From Brenneria nigrifluens DSM 30175 = ATCC 13028 (GTDB lineage: Bacteria; Pseudomonadota; Gammaproteobacteria; Enterobacterales; Enterobacteriaceae), in contig NZ_CP034036.1 in NCBI RefSeq assembly GCF_005484965.1, positions 4,464,001 through 4,528,000 of the forward strand: 64,000 bases of DNA. The letters are read 5' to 3'. Of the stretch, positions 1 through 8,329 are shown in pieces. The position numbers and the translations under genes are program-made. Position 1 is the stretch's first letter. Every line of letters begins with the position of its first letter. The notes beneath the pieces are model-generated. The model was not told where the DNA came from. It made no database searches and worked only from the letters and a program-made list of their open reading frames with translations.

Positions 1-203
1 CCGGGCGTACGGCCCAGCATCTGTTTAGCGTCATGGCCTACGGCGGCGACGCTTTTCGGAGAACCGGCACGATCCTGGCGAATAGCGACCACCGAGGGTT
101 CATTCAGTACGATGCCCTGCCCTTTAACATAAATCAGGGTATTGGCGGTACCCAGGTCGATGGACAAGTCGTTGGAAAACATGCCACGAAATTTCTTAAA
201 CAT
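1..203 (-). CDS. mreB: Rod shape-determining protein MreB (N-terminal part, runs off the left edge)
   Basis: Bacterial actin homologue that polymerises under the inner membrane and directs lateral cell-wall synthesis with MreC, MreD, RodA and PBP2. Only about 67 N-terminal codons are inside the window. The translation starts MFKKFRGMFSNDLSIDLGTA, with the actin-type phosphate-1 motif DLGTANTL that binds nucleotide. The start ATG is at 203 on the minus strand. csrD lies directly upstream on the same strand, as in E. coli. The identification is secure; the rest of the gene cannot be judged. Confidence 0.95.
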   Translation of the reverse strand, partial: MFKKFRGMFSNDLSIDLGTANTLIYVKGQGIVLNEPSVVAIRQDRAGSPKSVAAVGHDAKQMLGRTP

Positions 204-523
204 AACGAAAGGATAATCCTGCAAGCTGGGGGCGAAAAATAAATCCGCCTACTTTACCAACCACACGAAGCAGCGACAAGGCACTAAAACGCTCTGCTTC
301 GGTGAAAAAAAGTCTGTGTTGCGCAACGTCGGTCTTGCAGAGAAATAGGACGCGAAACGCCTTTTCTCCGGACGGCAAGGCAGATTATCACTCTCCGCCC
401 GACGGAATAGCACTAACACAGGACATAAAATCTCACATTTAATCGGATTACAGCTAATGTAAGCGCACACTAACTAAAACAAAAGCCGACTCATTCTACG
501 TCAATTCGAACAGGACTTTTACA
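204..523 (-). other. csrD-mreB intergenic region (mreB upstream sequence)
   Basis: A 320-base gap between the csrD stop and the mreB start. It should hold the mreB promoters and leader, because both flanking genes read leftward. I see no convincing ORF, and no promoter hexamers that I would assign with confidence. Confidence 0.5.
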
Positions 524-2461
524 CTAAACGCGATAGTGCGGTGAATATTTTTTCAGCTCATGACTCACCGGCACCGACGCGGCAAAAAAATCGCCCTGTC
601 CGCCGTAAACGCCCTTATCCAATAACGTGCGCCACTCTTCTTTGGTGCGCACGCCGGCGGCAAAAACCTTGGTTTGCGTTCCCTTACAGGCTTCCGTCAG
701 GCTTTGCACAAATAACTGATTTTCCGGACGGCGTTCAAGGCTGCGCACCAGGCCCGGATGAAGCTTGATGATTTCCACCTGCAATGACTTGATATAGGTC
801 GTACTGACCAGCGTCAATCCCGCCTGGGTAACCGCCAGCCGGCATCCCAGCCCCAGGATAAGATTCAGCGCCGGACGCAAACGGCCGATATATTGACAGA
901 CGTCTGCCTCCGCAAGTTCAAATAAAATGCATTGTCGTTGCTTTTTAGGATATTGCAGCAACGTTTCCTGCAGCCAGCACAGAAATGTCTTCTGTAAAAG
1001 CGAGTCCACGCTAACCGGCATCGCCAGGGTTTCATCGGGCCAGTTGGCCGATAGCGCGACGATGCGCGCAACCAGTTGCCGGTCGTAGCTGACGCACAGG
1101 CCCAGTTGCTGCACCAGCGGCATATACTCGGCCGCCAGCAGCTCCTGCGTGCCGTCATAGATACGGGTCATCATTTCCCGATGATGCACCGCGCCTTCCC
1201 GGGTCACCGCCGGTTTCTGATACAGCCTCGGCCCGCCGCGCGCCAGCGTCTGCTCCAGCAGCGTGCGCCATTTCACACTGCCGCGCCCTTTGTCCGGCAC
1301 CTGCCGGTCAAATACGCACCAGCCATTGCCACCCTGCAACACCGCATTGCGCGTGGCGTCCTCCACGCTTTCCATCACCTGCTCGGGACTTTGTCCGCTG
1401 CGATAGGCGCAAATGCCGATATGGATCATATCCTCGCGATCGATCAACGGCGTAACGGGCAGGATATCAACGGCTTTCACCAGCTGCGCCGCAATATTAT
1501 CCGCTTCCTTCAGCGTGCAATGGGGTAATAACACCGTGAAATCGCTATGGTAATAGCGCGCCAGCAGCGCCGACGGGTAACGCATCACAAATGTCGACAG
1601 CAAATTCACCAGCGTAAAGCTGTATTCCTGGATCGCCCCGCCAAAGCCATGGGTTTCCTGCAAGGTTTCAAAATCTGGCAGGCGAATCATCATCACCATG
1701 CCATGGGTGCCGACATTTTCGATATCTTCCAACTGCGTCGTCAGTTGATTATCAAAAAACAGGCGATTGCTCAATCCGGTTTCCGCATCCTGCGCGGCGA
1801 AAGCGCGGATCAAGGTATCGACCCGGCTGCGCTCCTCACGGGCTTCAACCAGATCGGCCAGCAGTTGATCGATGGCGCCGCTGGCGTTCACCGGCCACTC
1901 GCTCGCCGAGCCATGCATAACCGACTCGCGCTCCCCGTTCAGAATACGTCTGGCCCGCGCCTCAAGCTCTTTCTGTCCGGCGGTTTGCCGCCGTAGCCAG
2001 CGAATCGACAGATACAGCACCAGCGCCATCAGGCAAATCGCCAGCAGCACCGATAGCGTCGAGATAAAAAAGCGCAGCATGCCGAACAGCGGATTGACGT
2101 AAGTCGCATCAACCACCATATCCAGATGATGCATCAGCAGGAGACGGCGATGATGGTATCCGTAGCTACGGCGATCGTCGGCCTCGGACAGCCGCACCGC
2201 ATACAGCGTTGAGTCGGGATTGCGGATCTCCAGCGCCACCACGCCGGCGGTTTTCATCATCGCCGGCAGCCAGAATCTGATATTCTCCGGCGATTGCACC
2301 AAAAGCGCCTGATCGATGCTGGCCGCCACCTCTCTTAGCTGCAGCGCCGTTCTCTGCTGGCTATAATGGAAGAGACTGAAGATACTGCTGCAAAGCAGCA
2401 AGAAAACCGCCAATGCCGTCAACAGCGCCATAAGTTTGGAGAATCTGGTCGTAAATCCCAT
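524..2461 (-). CDS. csrD: RNase E specificity factor CsrD (degenerate GGDEF/EAL membrane protein)
   Basis: CsrD targets the small RNAs CsrB and CsrC for RNase E decay and so controls free CsrA; it is not known as an active c-di-GMP enzyme. The 645-residue product matches the family length. It has a first membrane helix at about residues 10-32, a periplasmic stretch, a second helix at about 129-153, then degenerate GGDEF and EAL domains. The GGDEF signature is replaced by HSDF (residues 305-308) and the EAL signature by EMM (429-431), so catalysis is not expected. It sits between mreB and acuI, divergent from acuI, as in E. coli. Confidence 0.95.
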   Translation of the reverse strand: MGFTTRFSKLMALLTALAVFLLLCSSIFSLFHYSQQRTALQLREVAASIDQALLVQSPENIRFWLPAMMKTAGVVALEIRNPDSTLYAVRLSEADDRRSYGYHHRRLLLMHHLDMVVDATYVNPLFGMLRFFISTLSVLLAICLMALVLYLSIRWLRRQTAGQKELEARARRILNGERESVMHGSASEWPVNASGAIDQLLADLVEAREERSRVDTLIRAFAAQDAETGLSNRLFFDNQLTTQLEDIENVGTHGMVMMIRLPDFETLQETHGFGGAIQEYSFTLVNLLSTFVMRYPSALLARYYHSDFTVLLPHCTLKEADNIAAQLVKAVDILPVTPLIDREDMIHIGICAYRSGQSPEQVMESVEDATRNAVLQGGNGWCVFDRQVPDKGRGSVKWRTLLEQTLARGGPRLYQKPAVTREGAVHHREMMTRIYDGTQELLAAEYMPLVQQLGLCVSYDRQLVARIVALSANWPDETLAMPVSVDSLLQKTFLCWLQETLLQYPKKQRQCILFELAEADVCQYIGRLRPALNLILGLGCRLAVTQAGLTLVSTTYIKSLQVEIIKLHPGLVRSLERRPENQLFVQSLTEACKGTQTKVFAAGVRTKEEWRTLLDKGVYGGQGDFFAASVPVSHELKKYSPHYRV

Positions 2462-2578
2462 CCCTGCGTCCTATTACTGATTCTGCGGGTTTGTTGTTTT
2501 TTATCAGTTCGCATACTACCTGTTACAAATATAGTCGCTATACGATTCGATACATTTTCCTGCCACAGGAGAGCATAC

Positions 2579-3556
2579 ATGCAGGCTTTAGTACTCGAAC
2601 AGCTAAACGGACTCATTCAGCCGCAGATCCGTGAACTCGATACGGATCAACTGCCCGCCGGTGATGTGACGGTTGATATCAGCTGGTCCGGCATCAATTA
2701 TAAGGATGCGCTGGCCATCACCGGTAGGGGTAAGATCATTCGCCAGTTTCCAATGGTTCCCGGCATCGACTTCGCCGGAACGGTCCGCCACTGCGACAGT
2801 GAGCGTTTTCAGCCCGGGCAATCGGTGATTCTTACCGGATGGGGCGTGGGTGAAAATCACTGGGGCGGTCTGGCCGAGCTGGCGCGGGTGAAAAGCGACT
2901 GGCTGGTGGCCCTGCCGTCCGGGCTGGATGCCAGAAAAGCCATGGCGATAGGCACCGCCGGCTTCACCGCCATGCTATGCGTGATGGCGCTGGAAGAGGG
3001 CGGCGTTACGCCGCAAAGCGGCGACGTGGTGGTGACCGGCGCCAGCGGCGGCGTCGGCAGCACGGCGGTGGCCCTGCTTTCCGCGCTGGGCTACCGGGTC
3101 GCCGCCGTCAGCGGCCGCGCCGAGAACGCCGGCTATCTGCAACAGCTGGGGGCGAAACAGGTGCTGGAACGCAGCGAATTCAGCGCCGACGCCCGGCCGT
3201 TGGAGAAACAGCGTTGGGCGGGGGCGATCGACACCGTCGGCGATAAGGTGCTGGCAACCTTGCTGGCGCAGATGGGTTACAACGCCACCGTTGCCGCCTG
3301 CGGCCTGGCCGGCGGCATCGCGCTGCCGGCCACGGTGATGCCGTTTATCCTGCGTAACGTCCGCTTGCAGGGGGTAGACTCGGTGATGGCGCCGCTGCCG
3401 CGCCGCGAACTGGCCTGGAAACGGCTGGCGGAATTGCTGCCGGAGACCTTCTACCGGCAGGCGACACATGAAATCGCGCTGTCGGACGTCCCCGCCGCCG
3501 CAGCCGCGCTGCTGGACAACAAGGTGACGGGCCGTACGCTGGTACGCATCCGCTAA
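2579..3556 (+). CDS. acuI: Acrylyl-CoA reductase (NADPH) AcuI, YhdH family
   Basis: Zinc-independent medium-chain dehydrogenase/reductase that reduces acrylyl-CoA to propionyl-CoA with NADPH and protects against toxic acryloyl-CoA. The product is 325 residues (E. coli 324). It shows the NYKDALA and PGIDFAGTV segments of the GroES-like domain and the nucleotide-binding motif GASGGVGS. I chose the ATG at 2579, preceded by an AGGAG-type site at about 2567, over a longer upstream frame because it reproduces the family N-terminus MQALVLEQ. It is divergent from csrD and followed by a strong terminator. Confidence 0.95.
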   Translation: MQALVLEQLNGLIQPQIRELDTDQLPAGDVTVDISWSGINYKDALAITGRGKIIRQFPMVPGIDFAGTVRHCDSERFQPGQSVILTGWGVGENHWGGLAELARVKSDWLVALPSGLDARKAMAIGTAGFTAMLCVMALEEGGVTPQSGDVVVTGASGGVGSTAVALLSALGYRVAAVSGRAENAGYLQQLGAKQVLERSEFSADARPLEKQRWAGAIDTVGDKVLATLLAQMGYNATVAACGLAGGIALPATVMPFILRNVRLQGVDSVMAPLPRRELAWKRLAELLPETFYRQATHEIALSDVPAAAAALLDNKVTGRTLVRIR

Positions 3557-3574
3557 CCTGGGCTACCCGCCGCT

Positions 3575-3603
3575 CGGGCCGCCGTCGGCGGCGGCCCGTT
3601 ATT
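3575..3603 (+). terminator. Rho-independent terminator after acuI
   Basis: Perfect 10-bp GC-rich stem: CGGGCCGCCG at 3575-3584 pairs with CGGCGGCCCG at 3589-3598 across a 4-base loop. A short T-rich tail follows. It sits 18 bases after the acuI stop. Confidence 0.85.
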
Positions 3604-3731
3604 TATGTTCGTAACACCCTGCAAAAAAGTATTTACCGTTCGTCGCCGCTGTTCCCCACGCAATTCATCTATAAATAAGTTATTGGCACACCATCATTAT
3701 CGCCGGCAATAACCATCGGCGGGAGTTCCAC

Positions 3732-4751
3732 ATGTATAAAAATCGCCTGCATAAAAATCGCCAGCTGACCGAGGCGGACGTCACGCCGGAGAGCGTGTTC
3801 CTCCAGCGCCGCCGCGTATTAAAGGCGCTGGGCATCACCACGGCGGCGCTGTCGTTGCCATTCTCCGCGCAGGCGGATCTGCTCGCCTGGTTTAAAGGCG
3901 ACAACGACCGCCCCAAGGCGCCGCCGGGCAAAGCGCTGTCATTTACCCAACCGGCGGATTGGCGTCCCGACCTGCCGCTCACGCCGGAAGATAAGGTCAC
4001 CGGTTATAACAATTTCTATGAATTCGGGCTGGATAAGGGCGATCCGGCGGCCAATGCCGGCGGGTTGCGGACGGAAAGCTGGAAAATCCGCATCGACGGC
4101 GAGGTCGCCAAACCCATCACGCTGGATATCGACGACCTGCTTAAGCGCTTTCCGCTGGAGGAGAGAATTTATCGCCTGCGCTGCGTCGAGGCCTGGTCGA
4201 TGGTGGTCCCCTGGATCGGGTTTGAGCTGGCGAAGCTGATTAAATTTGCCGACCCCACCGGCCATGCCCGCTATATCGCCTTTCAGACGCTCTACGATCC
4301 CGAACAGATGCCGGGACAGAAAGACCGCTTTATGGGGGGCGGCCTCGACTACCCTTATGTCGAAGGCTTGCGGCTGGATGAGGCGCTGCACCCGCTTGCG
4401 CTGCTCACCGTCGGCGTTTACGGCAAAACGCTGCCGCCGCAGAACGGCGCGCCGGTCAGATTGATCGCGCCGTGGAAATACGGCTTTAAAAACATCAAAT
4501 CCATCGTGCATATCCGCTTCACCCGCGAGCGTCCGCCGTGCACCTGGAATCTGGCGGCGCCCAATGAATATGGCTTTTACGCCAACGTCAACCCGCACGT
4601 GGATCATCCGCGCTGGTCGCAGGCGACCGAACGCGTTATCGGCGCCGGCGGTATTCTGGATGTGCAACGGCAGCCGACCCTGCTGTTCAATGGCTATGCC
4701 GAGCAGGTGGCATCGCTGTATCGGGGTCTGAACCTGCGGGACAACTTTTGA
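3732..4751 (+). CDS. msrP: Periplasmic protein-methionine-sulfoxide reductase, molybdopterin subunit MsrP
   Basis: Catalytic subunit of the MsrPQ system that repairs oxidised methionines in periplasmic proteins. It has a twin-arginine signal (QRRRVLKALG, residues 25-34) with probable cleavage after AQA near residue 48, so it is exported folded by Tat. The sulfite-oxidase-type fold carries the molybdenum-ligating cysteine in RLRCVEAW (Cys151). Length is 339 residues against about 334 in E. coli. The start at 3732 has a GGGAG site seven bases upstream. msrQ follows after 43 bases, forming an operon. Confidence 0.95.
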   Translation: MYKNRLHKNRQLTEADVTPESVFLQRRRVLKALGITTAALSLPFSAQADLLAWFKGDNDRPKAPPGKALSFTQPADWRPDLPLTPEDKVTGYNNFYEFGLDKGDPAANAGGLRTESWKIRIDGEVAKPITLDIDDLLKRFPLEERIYRLRCVEAWSMVVPWIGFELAKLIKFADPTGHARYIAFQTLYDPEQMPGQKDRFMGGGLDYPYVEGLRLDEALHPLALLTVGVYGKTLPPQNGAPVRLIAPWKYGFKNIKSIVHIRFTRERPPCTWNLAAPNEYGFYANVNPHVDHPRWSQATERVIGAGGILDVQRQPTLLFNGYAEQVASLYRGLNLRDNF

Positions 4752-4794
4752 CCGGCGGCGGCGCAGTAGCGCCGATTTAGGAGATAACGTCTGA

Positions 4795-5394
4795 ATGCGG
4801 CTGACCATGCAACACATAACCTGGCTGAAGATCATTATCCATCTGGCGGCTTTTTTACCGTTGCCATGGCTGATACTGGCGGTCGATCAGGGATGGCTGA
4901 GCGCCGATCCGGCGAAAGATATTCAGCATTTTACCGGCCGCATGGCGCTGAAGCTGTTGCTCGCCACGCTGCTGCTCACGCCGCTGGCTCGTTACGGCAG
5001 GCAACCGCTGCTTATCCGCTGCCGACGTCTGGTCGGGCTATGGTGTTTTGCCTGGGCGACCTTGCATCTGGCGAGTTACGCGTTGCTGGAACTCGGGATA
5101 AGCCATCTGGGTTTGCTGGGAGAAGAGTTGCTTCGCCGCCCCTATTTAACGCTGGGAATGATTAGCTGGCTGATTTTATTCGCTCTGGCGCTGACATCGC
5201 CGCAGAGGGTGATGCGCAAGATGGGATCCCGCTGGCAAAAACTGCATAACCTGGTCTATCTGGTCGCCATTCTGGCGCCAATCCACTATCTTTGGTCAGT
5301 CAAAACGCTCTCGCCCCAGCCGGTTTTATATGCGCTGGCGGCCCTGATATTGTTATTGTCGCGTTATAAAAAATTTCGCCGATGGTGGCGTTAA
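4795..5394 (+). CDS. msrQ: MsrPQ system heme-binding membrane subunit MsrQ
   Basis: Inner-membrane b-type heme protein that passes electrons from the quinone pool or flavin reductase to MsrP. The 199-residue product is strongly hydrophobic, with about five or six membrane helices of the ferric-reductase-like fold. Conserved histidines sit in IQHFTGR, TLHLASY and KLHNLVYL, and another in PIHYLWS. The N-terminus MRLTMQHITWLK agrees with the family and is preceded by TAGGAG at 4778. It is slightly shorter than the E. coli protein (211). Cotranscribed with msrP. Confidence 0.94.
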   Translation: MRLTMQHITWLKIIIHLAAFLPLPWLILAVDQGWLSADPAKDIQHFTGRMALKLLLATLLLTPLARYGRQPLLIRCRRLVGLWCFAWATLHLASYALLELGISHLGLLGEELLRRPYLTLGMISWLILFALALTSPQRVMRKMGSRWQKLHNLVYLVAILAPIHYLWSVKTLSPQPVLYALAALILLLSRYKKFRRWWR

Positions 5395-5646
5395 AAGCCA
5401 GGACCGGTGTGAAGCCGAGCGCGGCAAGCACCGGCTGTTTCACCGACGATTTACGGATACTGCTGGAATATCTCCGCAGATAAGACCAGTATTTGGCTGC
5501 TAATTGCGGCGAAATGGTTATAATGCACGACTTTGTTTCCCGGCAGCCGACAATTTGCGTTGGAAAGGTGACAAACGCATAGCTTCGCGCTATTTTGTGC
5601 GACACTGTTTTTGCAATCCGGGCGAATCGCGGGAGATAGCAGCATA

Positions 5647-6099
5647 ATGGCTGACAAGTTTCACATTTTGCTTTTGAATGGCCCTAACCTGAATCTGCTG
5701 GGTACGCGCGAGCCGGATAAGTACGGCAAAACCACGCTGACGCAGATAGTCAGCAATCTGGAAACGCAGGCGCAGGTGCTGAATGTGCAATTTTCCCATC
5801 TGCAGTCCAATGCGGAACATGTTCTGATCGACAGAATTCATCAGGCCAGAGGAAACACGGATTTTATTTTGATCAACCCGGCGGCGTTTACCCATACCAG
5901 CGTTGCGCTGCGTGACGCTCTGTTGGCGGTTGATATCCCGTTTATCGAAATTCATCTGTCCAACGTGCATGCGCGTGAAGCTTTCCGCCATCACTCCTAC
6001 CTGTCCGATATCGCTGTAGGGGTGATTTGCGGCTTCGGGGCAGAGGGTTATAACCATGCTTTACAGACGGCGGTAACACGCCTGTCAACTTCCAATTAA
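5647..6099 (+). CDS. aroQ: Type II 3-dehydroquinate dehydratase AroQ
   Basis: Third shikimate-pathway step: trans-dehydration of 3-dehydroquinate to 3-dehydroshikimate by the dodecameric type II enzyme. The 150-residue product shows the full signature: LLLNGPNLNLLGTREP at the N-terminus, Tyr26 of the flexible active-site loop, INPAAFTHTS, and EIHLSNVHAREAFRHHS with the presumed general acid His103. I chose the ATG at 5647, in MADKFHILL, over a longer frame. It precedes accB by 24 bases and is probably cotranscribed with accBC. E. coli K-12 lacks this enzyme and uses type I AroD. Confidence 0.96.
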   Translation: MADKFHILLLNGPNLNLLGTREPDKYGKTTLTQIVSNLETQAQVLNVQFSHLQSNAEHVLIDRIHQARGNTDFILINPAAFTHTSVALRDALLAVDIPFIEIHLSNVHAREAFRHHSYLSDIAVGVICGFGAEGYNHALQTAVTRLSTSN

Positions 6100-6123
6100 A
6101 CAGAAGAGTACGGAACCACATCC

Positions 6124-6594
6124 ATGGATATTCGTAAAATCAAGAAACTGATCGAACTGGTTGAAGAGTCCGGCATCGCCGAACTGGAAATTTCCGAAGG
6201 TGAAGAATCAGTACGTATCAGTCGTGCCCCGGCAACGCCAAGCTACCCGATGATGCAACAGGCCTACGCGCCAATGCTGCAACAGCAACCGGCGCTGGCC
6301 GCCGCCGTCGCGCCGGCGGCGGCCGCGGCGGAAACCACGGCCGCACCGGCCGCCATCAGCGGGCACATCGTTCGCTCTCCCATGGTCGGTACGTTCTACC
6401 GCACCCCCAGCCCCGATGCCAAAGCATTTGTCGAAGTCGGCCAGCAGGTGAATGTCGGCGACACGCTGTGCATTGTCGAAGCCATGAAAATGATGAACCA
6501 AATCGAAGCCGACAAAGCGGGCGTGGTCAAAGCGATCCTTGTCGACAACGGCCAACCGGTTGAATTTGACGAGCCACTGGTTGTCATCGAATAA
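6124..6594 (+). CDS. accB: Biotin carboxyl carrier protein of acetyl-CoA carboxylase
   Basis: Carries biotin between the biotin carboxylase (AccC) and carboxyltransferase (AccAD) of acetyl-CoA carboxylase, the first committed step of fatty-acid synthesis. It has 156 residues, as in E. coli. An N-terminal dimerisation part is followed by an Ala/Pro-rich linker (about 45-80) and a biotinyl domain. The biotin-acceptor lysine is Lys122 in VEAMKMMNQ, and the thumb region TFYRTPSPDA is present. accC starts 12 bases downstream. AccB is known to regulate its own operon in E. coli. Confidence 0.97.
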   Translation: MDIRKIKKLIELVEESGIAELEISEGEESVRISRAPATPSYPMMQQAYAPMLQQQPALAAAVAPAAAAAETTAAPAAISGHIVRSPMVGTFYRTPSPDAKAFVEVGQQVNVGDTLCIVEAMKMMNQIEADKAGVVKAILVDNGQPVEFDEPLVVIE

Positions 6595-6605
6595 CGAGGC
6601 TTACC

Positions 6606-7949
6606 ATGCTAGATAAAATCGTTATCGCTAACCGCGGAGAGATCGCGCTGCGTATTTTGCGTGCCTGCAAAGAGCTGGGTATCAAAACCGTTGCCGTTCA
6701 CTCCAGCGCGGATCGCGATCTGAAACATGTGCTGCTGGCGGATGAAACCGTGTGCATCGGTCCGGCGCCGTCCACCAAAAGCTACCTGAACATCCCGGCG
6801 ATCATTTCCGCGGCGGAAATCACCGCTTCCGACGCCATTCACCCTGGCTACGGTTTCCTGTCCGAAAATGCCGATTTCGCCGAGCAGGTCGAGCGTTCCG
6901 GCTTTATTTTCATTGGCCCGCGCGCCGACACCATTCGCCTGATGGGCGATAAAGTGTCCGCCATCAACGCTATGAAAAAAGCCGGTGTTCCTTGCGTGCC
7001 GGGTTCCGACGGCCCGCTGGACGGCGATATGGATAAAAACCGCGCCTTCGCCAAACGCATCGGCTACCCGGTGATCATCAAAGCCTCCGGCGGCGGCGGC
7101 GGCCGCGGCATGCGCGTGGTGCGCAGCGATAAAGAGCTGGAACAGTCCATCAATATGACCCGTGCGGAAGCCAAGGCGGCTTTTAATAACGATATGGTCT
7201 ATATGGAAAAATATCTGGAAAACCCGCGTCACGTGGAAATTCAGGTATTGGCCGACGGTCAGGGCAACGCCATTTATCTGGCCGAGCGCGACTGCTCCAT
7301 GCAGCGCCGTCACCAGAAAGTGGTGGAAGAAGCGCCGGCGCCGGGCATCACCGCCGAACAGCGCCGTTTTATCGGCGATCGCTGCGCGAAAGCCTGTATC
7401 GATATCAATTATCGCGGCGCGGGCACCTTTGAATTCCTGTACGAAAACGGCGAGTTCTACTTTATCGAGATGAACACCCGTATTCAGGTGGAGCATCCGG
7501 TAACCGAAATGATTACCGGGGTGGATCTGATCAAAGAGCAGCTGCGCATTGCGGCGGGCCAACCGTTATCCATCCGGCAGGAAGACGTTCAGGTGCGCGG
7601 TCACGCGGTGGAATGCCGTATCAACGCCGAAGATCCGAACAGCTTTCTGCCGAGTCCGGGTAAAATTACCCGTTTTCACGCGCCGGGCGGCTTCGGCGTG
7701 CGTTGGGAATCCCATATTTACGCCGGCTATACCGTGCCGCCGTACTACGATTCCATGATCGGCAAATTGATCACCTACGGCGAAACCCGCGAAGTGGCTA
7801 TTTCGCGCATGAAGAACGCGCTGGCGGAGCTGATTATCGACGGGATCAAAACCAACGTCGATCTGCAGATGAAGATCATGAACGATGAGAACTTCCAGAA
7901 AGGTGGCACCAATATCCACTATCTGGAGAAGAAACTCGGTTTGCAGTAA
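6606..7949 (+). CDS. accC: Biotin carboxylase subunit of acetyl-CoA carboxylase
   Basis: ATP-grasp enzyme that carboxylates biotin on AccB using bicarbonate and ATP. The 447-residue protein has an N-terminal pre-ATP-grasp domain (KIVIANRGEIALR), the glycine-rich loop KASGGGGGRGMR near residue 160, EMNTRIQVEHPV with metal and bicarbonate ligands near 285-295, and the C-terminal domain. E. coli AccC has 449 residues. It is the last gene of the aroQ-accB-accC run and is followed by a terminator hairpin. Confidence 0.97.
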   Translation: MLDKIVIANRGEIALRILRACKELGIKTVAVHSSADRDLKHVLLADETVCIGPAPSTKSYLNIPAIISAAEITASDAIHPGYGFLSENADFAEQVERSGFIFIGPRADTIRLMGDKVSAINAMKKAGVPCVPGSDGPLDGDMDKNRAFAKRIGYPVIIKASGGGGGRGMRVVRSDKELEQSINMTRAEAKAAFNNDMVYMEKYLENPRHVEIQVLADGQGNAIYLAERDCSMQRRHQKVVEEAPAPGITAEQRRFIGDRCAKACIDINYRGAGTFEFLYENGEFYFIEMNTRIQVEHPVTEMITGVDLIKEQLRIAAGQPLSIRQEDVQVRGHAVECRINAEDPNSFLPSPGKITRFHAPGGFGVRWESHIYAGYTVPPYYDSMIGKLITYGETREVAISRMKNALAELIIDGIKTNVDLQMKIMNDENFQKGGTNIHYLEKKLGLQ

Positions 7950-7970
7950 ATCTGCGGTTTTATGTCGGTA

Positions 7971-8000
7971 AAAGGTCGGTGAAAACCGGCCTTTTTGCTT
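7971..8000 (+). terminator. Rho-independent terminator after accC
   Basis: AAAGGTCGGT at 7971-7980 pairs (one G-U) with ACCGGCCTTT across a short GAAA-type loop, followed by a T-rich tail. It lies about 20 bases after the accC stop. Confidence 0.85.
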
Positions 8001-8086
8001 TTCTGTCAATTCGGACTGGGCAAATCGACCGCATGCCGTAAAATTCCCGGTTTCGCACTATCAACACCAGCTTATCTGGGGGAAAA

Positions 8087-8329
8087 ATGGATACGCGTTT
8101 TCTTCAGGCTCATCGGGAAGCCCGCTGGGCGATGGGCCTGACGCTGGCTTACCTGATAGCCTGGATTCTCACTGCTTACCTGCCTGACAGCGCTCAGGGC
8201 ATTACCGGCCTCCCTCACTGGTTTGAAATGGCCTGCCTGCTGCTGCCGCTTGTTTTCACCCTACTGTGCTGGCTGATGGTTCGCGTCGTTTTCCGCGATA
8301 TCTCACTGGAGAATGACGATGCAAAATGA
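8087..8329 (+). CDS. yhdT: Small inner-membrane protein YhdT (DUF997)
   Basis: 80-residue membrane protein of unknown biochemical role, the same length as E. coli YhdT. Two hydrophobic helices are visible (about 14-35 and 47-70) with a conserved N-terminal RFLQAHREARWA. It is translationally coupled to panF: the panF start lies inside the last codons of yhdT, as in E. coli. This suggests a role with the pantothenate symporter, though none is demonstrated. Confidence 0.92.
   Translation: MDTRFLQAHREARWAMGLTLAYLIAWILTAYLPDSAQGITGLPHWFEMACLLLPLVFTLLCWLMVRVVFRDISLENDDAK

Noticed and set aside
524..2461. CsrD as an active diguanylate cyclase or phosphodiesterase
   Set aside because: Both signatures are degenerate (HSDF and EMM), as in E. 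coli CsrD, so enzymatic activity is not supported.
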